Positions 14,784 through 20,160 of a DNA stretch of 20,160 nucleotides are shown here, piece by piece. The stretch spans positions 1-20,160 of the forward strand of contig NZ_CAMQAY010000023.1 of NCBI RefSeq assembly GCF_946998875.1. The letters run 5' to 3'. Origin of the DNA: an uncultured Peptoniphilus sp. Its GTDB lineage: Bacteria; Bacillota; Clostridia; Tissierellales; Peptoniphilaceae. Under the pieces are notes generated by a model. That model was not told where the DNA came from. It was given only the letters and a program-made list of their open reading frames with translations, and ran no database searches. A program made the translations under genes and the position numbers. Position 1 is the first letter of the stretch; the number at the start of each line of letters is the position of its first letter.

Positions 14784-16187
14784 TTATTTCCAGTAATCTA
14801 GTTTTGAAGTGTCGATGCCAACTGCTTCTGCCTTAAATATTGGGTTCTTGCCTTCGGCTCTTTGTTTCTTGTAGTCGTCAAGAGCTTTAAGGGCAATGCT
14901 GCCAAGATAAAGTATTGATGGAATGTTAATTAAGCACATAACGCCCATTAGAAAGTCTGCAACATCCCATGCAAGTGACATTTCCATTCCAGCTCCTACA
15001 AAGATTAGGATTGTTGCTATTATTCTGTAGCAAAGCATAAATGTCTTTGAAGGTGTCTTTTTGTTTAGGTATGTCAAACAAGAGTCTACATAGTATAGGT
15101 TACCAAGTAGTGTTGTGAAGGCAAATAATGCAAGAGAAACTGTGATAAATAGGTTTCCATAGTGTCCAAATACTGTTGAAAGTGATGCTTGTACGAAAGG
15201 TGCTCCTGCTAATTCTTCTGTTGGTGCAATGCCTGATGCTAGTGACATAAAGGCAGTTGCTGAACAAATAACGATTGTGTCTAGGAATACAGAAATCATT
15301 TGTACTAGACCTTGTTTTACAGGGTGAGATACTGATGCTGATGCTGCTGCGTTTGGAGCAGAACCCATACCAGCTTCGTTAGAGTAAAGTCCTCTCTTAA
15401 TACCTTGTACTAAAGCTGAACCTGCAACTCCACCAAAGATTGCCTTGAAGTTAAAAGCATCTTCAAAGATCATTCCAAACATTGCTGGAACGTTTTTAAT
15501 GTTTATAACTATCATTATAAGTGCCATGATTACGAACATTAAGCCCATGATTGGAACTAATAAAGATGTATATTTTATTATTCTCTTGCCACCGCCAAGG
15601 ATACAATATCCTGCGATTAGGGCAAGTACAGCACCTATCATCCAAGAAGTTTTTCCTGGTACATAGAAGTCATATACTCTAAAGGAATCTTGAAGGTTAA
15701 AAGATGCAAGCATGTTAAAGCCTACTGCATAAGTTGCAATAAGTGCTACTGCAAATAGAACTCCAAGTCCTCTTGAGCCAATGGCATTTTCGATGTAGTA
15801 AGAAGGTCCACCATAGGATATTCCGTCAGATCCTCTTTTTTTATAAATTTGTGCAAGTGTTGATTCGATAAAGGCTGATGCGCCACCAATAAGTGCTATA
15901 ATCCACATCCAGAACACTGCTCCTGGTCCACCAAGACAAATTGCATTGGCAACACCAACGATGTTACCAGTACCTACTCTTGATGCAGTTGATACCATAA
16001 GTGCTTGGAAGGATGATACGTCGTCTTTTCCTTCTGGTTTTTCAGTGATAACTTTAAAAGCTTCGCCTAGTAATCCAAATTGTATAAATTTTGTTCTAAT
16101 TGTGAAATAAAATCCACAGGCAAGTAATACGATAATAAGTATTGGATAGTATAAAACGCCATTAACGGCTGATAATAATTCTCTCAT
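14784..16187 (-). CDS. AGCS-family sodium:amino acid symporter, probably glutamine
   Basis: This 467-aa polytopic membrane protein has full family length. The AGCS signature is clear (FQALMVSTASRVGTGNIVGV, about residues 59-78), followed by GGPGAVFWMW and later FTTLLGNLYY. About ten to eleven hydrophobic helices can be read. AGCS proteins (alanine/glycine:cation symporters) import small amino acids with Na+. Several members encoded beside glutaminase (GlnT in Bacillus) are glutamine carriers, and here the gene follows glsA by 11 nt, so glutamine is the likeliest substrate (inference). The start ATG has AGAGGTGG just upstream, overlapping the end of glsA. It ends at the strong bidirectional terminator. 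Confidence 0.93.
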   Translation of the reverse strand: MRELLSAVNGVLYYPILIIVLLACGFYFTIRTKFIQFGLLGEAFKVITEKPEGKDDVSSFQALMVSTASRVGTGNIVGVANAICLGGPGAVFWMWIIALIGGASAFIESTLAQIYKKRGSDGISYGGPSYYIENAIGSRGLGVLFAVALIATYAVGFNMLASFNLQDSFRVYDFYVPGKTSWMIGAVLALIAGYCILGGGKRIIKYTSLLVPIMGLMFVIMALIMIVINIKNVPAMFGMIFEDAFNFKAIFGGVAGSALVQGIKRGLYSNEAGMGSAPNAAASASVSHPVKQGLVQMISVFLDTIVICSATAFMSLASGIAPTEELAGAPFVQASLSTVFGHYGNLFITVSLALFAFTTLLGNLYYVDSCLTYLNKKTPSKTFMLCYRIIATILIFVGAGMEMSLAWDVADFLMGVMCLINIPSILYLGSIALKALDDYKKQRAEGKNPIFKAEAVGIDTSKLDYWK

Positions 16188-16198
16188 TTTCCACCTCT

Positions 16199-17131
16199 CT
16201 AATAAATTGATAAGTCTAATTCTTGTGATAAGTATTCTAACATTCTAACTCCAGAATAAGAGTTGCCATGCTTGTCAAGTCTTGGAGCATATACTGCAAG
16301 TCCTGTTTTATTTTTTGATGCAGTAACTATTCCGCCACCAACACCTGATTTAGCAGGTATGCCCACTCTAATTGCAAAATCTCCTGAGTAGTCATAGGTT
16401 CCACAAGTTGCCATTAGGGACCTTAAAACTCTTGCTTCTCTTGGAGTTATAATCTCCTTGCCTTCTAAGTCAATACCGTCATTGGATATAACATAGGACA
16501 TGTGAGCCAAGTTTTCTGTGTTGACAAGAATGGAACAAGCTTTAAAATATGTATCTAAGACTTCTTCTACCTTTGTATCACTTGGCAAAAGTCCCTTAGC
16601 TAACATCAAATAAATTAGGGTCCTATTTGTGAAAGAAGATTCTTTTTCTGACTGAGCAATTTCTCTGCTGTAGTCAACTTTTTCTCCTAGAAACTCACTT
16701 GTCTTTTCAAGAATAACATCAAAAGTTTTTTCTCTGTAAACATTATATAAAATAGCTACTATAATAATTGCTCCAGCATTAATAAAAGGATTAACTGGTA
16801 TTCTCTTTTCAGAAAGTTCTAGTTCAATGACACTGTTAAAAGGTTTTGCAGATGGTCTAACGCCAACATATTTTTTTAGTTCAGCAACTGTGTAATTTTT
16901 CATTGCAAGGGAATATAAAATTACCTTTACAATGGATTGAATTGAGTACCTGACTTTTGAGTCGCCAACGCTTTTTAAATTTCCATCTTCAATTACTGAT
17001 ATGGCAACCTTATTGGCCTCAACCTTTGCAAGTTCAGGGATATAATCTGCAACAGCTCCCTCGTGTAAGTATTTTCTACCTAAGTTGAGAGCTTCTTCTA
17101 AAATTTCATCTGTGTAAATTATTTTTCTCAC
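16199..17131 (-). CDS. glsA: Glutaminase A
   Basis: This 310-aa enzyme of the serine-dependent beta-lactamase-like glutaminase family hydrolyses L-glutamine to glutamate and ammonia in the cytosol. The catalytic SxxK is Ser66-Ile-Val-Lys69 in YSIQSIVK; further family blocks are NPFINAGAI, CGTYDYSGDFA and IPAKSGVGGGI. Length is normal for the family. It is the first gene of an operon with the AGCS symporter. The start is odd: the only conventional candidate, GTG at 17131, shares its first G with AAGGAGG, leaving no spacer. A start at in-frame ATA (17122) or ATT (17119) would have 8 or 11 nt spacing and lose only three or four residues. No ATG, GTG or TTG lies in frame between the GTG and the upstream stop. 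Confidence 0.95.
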   Translation of the reverse strand: MRKIIYTDEILEEALNLGRKYLHEGAVADYIPELAKVEANKVAISVIEDGNLKSVGDSKVRYSIQSIVKVILYSLAMKNYTVAELKKYVGVRPSAKPFNSVIELELSEKRIPVNPFINAGAIIIVAILYNVYREKTFDVILEKTSEFLGEKVDYSREIAQSEKESSFTNRTLIYLMLAKGLLPSDTKVEEVLDTYFKACSILVNTENLAHMSYVISNDGIDLEGKEIITPREARVLRSLMATCGTYDYSGDFAIRVGIPAKSGVGGGIVTASKNKTGLAVYAPRLDKHGNSYSGVRMLEYLSQELDLSIY

Positions 17132-17137
17132 CTCCTT
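17129..17137 (-). promoter_or_regulatory. glsA ribosome site overlapping its GTG codon
   Basis: The minus strand reads AAGGAGG (17131-17137), and its last G is the first base of GTG. This is a near-perfect anti-16S match at a distance that cannot serve that GTG, suggesting a start a few codons further in. Confidence 0.5.
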
Positions 17138-17170
17138 ATAATTATTTGGAATTGTTTTCCTCTAATAATT

Positions 17171-17199
17171 AGATTACCATATCAAAAAGCCTTTTTCAA
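17171..17199 (-). promoter_or_regulatory. Promoter of the glsA-symporter operon
   Basis: The minus strand carries TTGAAA (17194-17199), a 17-nt spacer, and TAATCT (17171-17176) with a TGG extended -10 in front. It is placed about 40 nt before the coding start. Confidence 0.5.
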
Positions 17200-17284
17200 T
17201 GTAAAATTTGAGCTTACTAATATGCTAAAATGTAGGAGATGATCTTCATTTTTTTATAAAATTTTTAAAAATAGAGAATTTTAT

Positions 17285-17314
17285 AAAAAAAGGACCTATT
17301 GTAACAATAGGCCC
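17285..17314 (-). terminator. Terminator of the msrAB gene
   Basis: Minus-strand GGGCCUAUUG, loop UUA, CAAUAGGUCC gives a 10-bp stem with one G-U pair, followed by seven U. The G-U becomes an A-C mismatch on the other strand, so it is oriented for msrAB. The stretch 17200-17280 beyond it shows nothing I can name. Confidence 0.8.
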
Positions 17315-17326
17315 CAAAAAATTTTT

Positions 17327-18265
17327 TCACTTAACAAAAATTTTGTAGTCAGAATATCCTTTCTCATCCATTTCTTCATAGGGAATAAATTCCAGAGCTG
17401 CACCATTTATGCAGTACCTAAGTCCACCTCTATCACTTGGTCCGTCACCGAAGACATGACCTAGATGTGAATCTGAAGAAATTGACTTCACTTCAGTTCT
17501 CACCATGCCAAAGGAAGTGTCTACATTTTCATCTAAATAATTTGACACAATTGGTCTAGAAAAAGATGGCCAACCGCAGCCAGATTCAAATTTGTCACTT
17601 GATGCAAAAAGTGGCTTCTTAGAAAGTTTATCTACATAGATTCCCCTTCTGTACTCGTCATTTAACTTGCTGGTGAAGGGCCTTTCAGTGCCTGCTTTTG
17701 CCATTACATTGTAGGAAAGGTCATCCAGGTAGTCTTTCTTGTCCTCAAGAAATTTTCTGTCATCATCAATTATTGGGTCTTCTGCCCTACTTAAATTCAC
17801 ATGGCAATAGCCGCCTGGGTTCTTGTCTAGGTAGTCTTGATGGTAGTCCTCTGCCTTTACAAAATTTTTGAGGGGAGAAATTTCCACTGCAAGTCTTCCA
17901 ATTTTTTCTTCTTCATATTTTATAAAGTCTCTAACTATTTCTTCAGACTTAGTATCTCCTTTTTCCCAATAAATTCCAGTGCGGTACTGCCTTCCCATGT
18001 CGTTACCCTGCCTATTTATGGACTTTGGATTTATAATCCTAAAATAGTGGAGGAGGATTTCTGTGAGAGAAATTCTTGAAAAATCGTAATAAATTTTCAC
18101 TGTCTCTGCGTGGTCAGTCCTTGCCACAATTTCATAAGATGTTTCGTCGCTGTCGCCATTGGCATAACCTACGAGAGTTTTTGCAATTCCCTTTAATTTT
18201 TTAAAATAAGCTTCCGTGCCCCAAAAGCATCCGCCAGCTAAATATATAACTTTAATATTTTTCAT
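17327..18265 (-). CDS. msrAB: MsrA-MsrB fusion methionine sulfoxide reductase
   Basis: This 312-aa fusion reduces both S- and R-methionine sulfoxide. The MsrA half (1-155) has the catalytic Cys13 in GGCFWG, the GYANG block and a recycling cysteine in GGYCHVN. The MsrB half (about 175-312) has YRRGIYVD, SGCGWPSF, HLGHVFGDGP and the catalytic Cys285 in RYCINGAAL. The two CxxC zinc-binding pairs of many MsrB proteins are absent (KKPLFASS replaces the first), so this is the zinc-free type. There is no signal peptide, so it should act in the cytoplasm. The ATG has AGGTG about 6 nt upstream. It is a single gene, divergent from the C69 dipeptidase and closed by its own terminator. Confidence 0.95.
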   Translation of the reverse strand: MKNIKVIYLAGGCFWGTEAYFKKLKGIAKTLVGYANGDSDETSYEIVARTDHAETVKIYYDFSRISLTEILLHYFRIINPKSINRQGNDMGRQYRTGIYWEKGDTKSEEIVRDFIKYEEEKIGRLAVEISPLKNFVKAEDYHQDYLDKNPGGYCHVNLSRAEDPIIDDDRKFLEDKKDYLDDLSYNVMAKAGTERPFTSKLNDEYRRGIYVDKLSKKPLFASSDKFESGCGWPSFSRPIVSNYLDENVDTSFGMVRTEVKSISSDSHLGHVFGDGPSDRGGLRYCINGAALEFIPYEEMDEKGYSDYKIFVK

Positions 18266-18279
18266 ATAATCACCTATTT

Positions 18280-18320
18280 ACTTATACCCAAAGAAGACTT
18301 TATCTTTCAAAAGCTAGATT
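18280..18320 (-). promoter_or_regulatory. Possible promoter of msrAB
   Basis: The minus strand has TTGAAA, an 18-nt spacer and TATAAG immediately before the gene. The predicted transcript would begin almost at the ribosome site, so a start further upstream remains possible. Confidence 0.35.
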
Positions 18321-18393
18321 CTTCTTCAGAAGTAAAATAGTGCAAACCTTTTTCTTCACTATAGCGACGAATAATTGTCTAGGAATAAAAACA

Positions 18394-18422
18394 TTGACTT
18401 AATGGCAATGAGGTGTTAATTT
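18394..18422 (+). promoter_or_regulatory. Promoter of the C69 dipeptidase gene
   Basis: TTGACT (18394-18399), a 17-nt spacer and TAATTT (18417-18422) with TGT in front form an extended -10 promoter. The -35 matches five of six consensus bases. It would give a leader of about 75 nt. Confidence 0.5.
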
Positions 18423-18435
18423 ATATTTAGTCTTT

Positions 18436-18482
18436 CTCTTAAAAATTGTATTTATTTATTAGGAAAACAATTTTATTAAGAG
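18436..18482 (+). promoter_or_regulatory. 5'-UTR stem-loop of the C69 dipeptidase gene
   Basis: CTCTTAAAAATTGT (18436-18449) is complementary to ACAATTT-TA-TTAAGAG (18467-18482): 14 pairs with a two-base bulge and a 17-nt loop. It lies between the predicted promoter and AGGAGG at 18495-18500. No U-tract suits termination, so mRNA stabilisation or translational control is more likely. Confidence 0.5.
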
Positions 18483-18505
18483 AATATTTTTAATAGGAGG
18501 CTATT

Positions 18506-20160
18506 ATGAAAAATAGTAAGAAAAAATTATTAGTGGCAGGTCTTGCCTCTACCCTAGTTCTTTCCATGGCAATTCCAACTTTTGCCTGCACAGGAATTAT
18601 TGTAGGAAAGGACCTTACAGCTGACGGATCCTTTATCTTTGGTAGAACTGAAGACTATCAAAGAAATAGAACTATGAGACTTGTAACTCACCCTCGTGGA
18701 GAATTTAAAAAGGGTAGCAAGCTTGTGGACGTAAACAATGGATTTACTTACATACACCCAGAAGACTCTCTAAAGTTCTTCTCAACTCCAGACTCTTCTG
18801 CTAAGCCAAAGGAAATGGAGCAAGGTGTTTATGATGCAGCTGGCTACAACGAAGCTGGCGTTGGCATTTTCTGTACAGTTTCTGCTGACCCATCAGAAGA
18901 AATTGAAAAGGCAGACCCATTTGTTAAAAATGGCGTAAACGAAGCTAGCATGACTACATTTTTACTTGCACACGCAAAGTCTGCTAAAGGAGCAATTGAA
19001 CTTTTAGCCGACACAATTGACAAACAAGGCGCTTCCATGGGCGACATCGTAGCCTTTGGAGACCAAAATGAAGTTTGGTACATGGAAATTTATTCTGGTC
19101 ACCAATATGTTGCTATAAAATATCCTGCCGATAAATTTAGTATTTTCCCTAACGATTATTGGCTAGGTGGCGTTGACCTTAAGGACAAGGAAAATGTAAT
19201 TGCATCTAAAGACATTGTTGAAGTTGCAAAGAAGGCAAAGACTTATAAGGAAACAAAGGACGGCTTAATGGACATGGCTGGCTCTTATGGTCCAAAGGAA
19301 ATTTCTGACACAAGTCGTTCAAGAGTTTGGTCTGGTATTCACGACTTAGACCCTAATTCAAAAGTTCCTTACGATGCAAAGAGATTTGATTTATTAAATG
19401 ACCTTTCTAAGGATTCAGAAAAAATTACAATTGAACATGCTTTAAATGTATTTAGAAATAGATTTGAAGGAACAGAATATATTCCATCAGATAACAAGGC
19501 TGAAAGAAAAGCAAATCCTAAGACTCACAAGAGACCAATTGGCTCAATTAACACTATGCAAGCTCACATCTTCCAAATCAAAGAGGGCTATCCAAAGGAT
19601 GCACCTGGTCTTATGTGGATGACTCTAGGAAGCCCACTAAATATTCCTTGGATTCCAATTTTCCCTGACATCAACGATTCTACAGTTGAAGCTAAAAATA
19701 ACGCTCCAACTTATGATGCAAACTCTTATTACTGGGTTGGCTCATCTGTAAATGATTTAGTATCAGGAAATAGGGAAGAACTTGGCCAAGCTACTAGAAA
19801 GAAAGTTACTGATTTCGAAGAAAAAGTTATGAAAGAACTTCCAGAAGTTGAAAAAGAATGGATTGCCCTTTATTCAAAAGATAAGGCTAAGGCAGCAGAA
19901 TTTTCTACTGCAAAGACAATGGAATGGGAAAAAGAAGTCTTTGACTTTGAAAAGGGACTTCAAGGCGAACTTTCTAAAGTTTCAAAGACTGACTTAATCG
20001 ACCACTGGGCAAGAAAACCAATTATCGAAGCTATGAACAAAAAATTAATGGTTGGCACATCTGACCTTAAATTCTCTCCAAATGACAAGATCACTCGCGG
20101 AGAATTTGTAACAATTTTGGGAAGACTAGGAAATGTTGACACTAAAAAATTTGCTGAAGT
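18506..20160 (+). CDS. Secreted C69-family dipeptidase with SLH domain, C-terminus beyond window
   Basis: The ATG has AGGAGG 5 nt upstream; at least 551 codons are present. Residues 1-27 form a signal peptide ending TFA, and the next residue, Cys28 in ACTGIIVG, matches the N-terminal nucleophile of the C69 (PepD-like, Ntn-hydrolase) peptidases. Signal cleavage would itself expose the catalytic cysteine. Family blocks follow: GRTEDY, YNEAGVGI, ARKSx-like HAKSAKGAIELL, GDIVAFGDQNEVWYMEI, the SRSRVW region and SINTMQAHIFQ. The catalytic domain ends near 490. An S-layer-homology segment starts near 494 (DHWARKPI, SPNDKITRGEFVTIL), and another may begin at the edge. SLH domains bind pyruvylated wall polymer, so it should be a wall-bound extracellular peptidase supplying dipeptides or amino acids. 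It is divergent from msrAB. Confidence 0.92.
   Translation, partial: MKNSKKKLLVAGLASTLVLSMAIPTFACTGIIVGKDLTADGSFIFGRTEDYQRNRTMRLVTHPRGEFKKGSKLVDVNNGFTYIHPEDSLKFFSTPDSSAKPKEMEQGVYDAAGYNEAGVGIFCTVSADPSEEIEKADPFVKNGVNEASMTTFLLAHAKSAKGAIELLADTIDKQGASMGDIVAFGDQNEVWYMEIYSGHQYVAIKYPADKFSIFPNDYWLGGVDLKDKENVIASKDIVEVAKKAKTYKETKDGLMDMAGSYGPKEISDTSRSRVWSGIHDLDPNSKVPYDAKRFDLLNDLSKDSEKITIEHALNVFRNRFEGTEYIPSDNKAERKANPKTHKRPIGSINTMQAHIFQIKEGYPKDAPGLMWMTLGSPLNIPWIPIFPDINDSTVEAKNNAPTYDANSYYWVGSSVNDLVSGNREELGQATRKKVTDFEEKVMKELPEVEKEWIALYSKDKAKAAEFSTAKTMEWEKEVFDFEKGLQGELSKVSKTDLIDHWARKPIIEAMNKKLMVGTSDLKFSPNDKITRGEFVTILGRLGNVDTKKFAE

Noticed and set aside
17200..17275. Ten-codon minus-strand ORF (MKIISYILAY)
   Set aside because: No ribosome site in front of it; likely chance in AT-rich spacer between msrAB terminator and the glsA promoter.
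18286..18360. Factor-independent terminator in the msrAB-dipeptidase spacer
   Set aside because: Short complementary CTTC/GAAG runs exist but lack a stable stem and a U-tract in either direction.
18554..20142. Minus-strand ORFs inside the dipeptidase gene
   Set aside because: Shadows of the clearly coding plus strand; no ribosome sites or recognisable domains.

Overview
The window looks like chromosomal DNA of a low-GC, Gram-positive anaerobe. AT-rich spacers, strong AGGAGG ribosome sites, intrinsic terminators with U-tracts, InlB-repeat/Rib-like surface proteins and an SLH-anchored C69 dipeptidase fit Tissierellia/Peptoniphilaceae (Peptoniphilus, Anaerococcus, Finegoldia relatives). The family placement is inference; no rRNA or species marker is present.

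Layout. Positions 1-11088 (minus strand) hold two giant secreted surface proteins in one apparent operon. The upstream gene (2398 codons, 3892-11088) is complete. The downstream gene (1-3880, TTG start, at least 1293 codons) runs off the left edge. Its ribosome site overlaps the stop codon of the first gene. Both share a signal peptide, InlB-type B repeats, a Rib-like module and a stalk of about 80-residue beta repeats. The first gene has no recognisable wall anchor.

11089-13425 (minus): a Mg2+ channel/transporter gene, mgtE, preceded by a 21-codon leader ORF and RNA arms able to form two mutually exclusive structures (terminator or long-range helix). Upstream of that lies an XRE-type regulator with a membrane-spanning tail. 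Divergent from it (plus, 13663-14559) is an alpha/beta-hydrolase. A bidirectional terminator follows.

14784-17131 (minus): a glutamine-use operon, glutaminase (glsA) then an AGCS-family sodium symporter, which together would import glutamine and deamidate it to glutamate. 17327-18265 (minus): an MsrA-MsrB fusion for repair of oxidised methionine. Divergent from it, 18506 to the right edge (plus): a secreted C69 dipeptidase with an S-layer-homology segment, cut by the window end.

Most spacers contain readable promoters and terminators, and no gene-free stretch exceeds 300 bases. The most unusual elements are the mgtE leader/attenuator, the coupled pair of giant surface proteins, and the glsA start site lying inside its own Shine-Dalgarno sequence.
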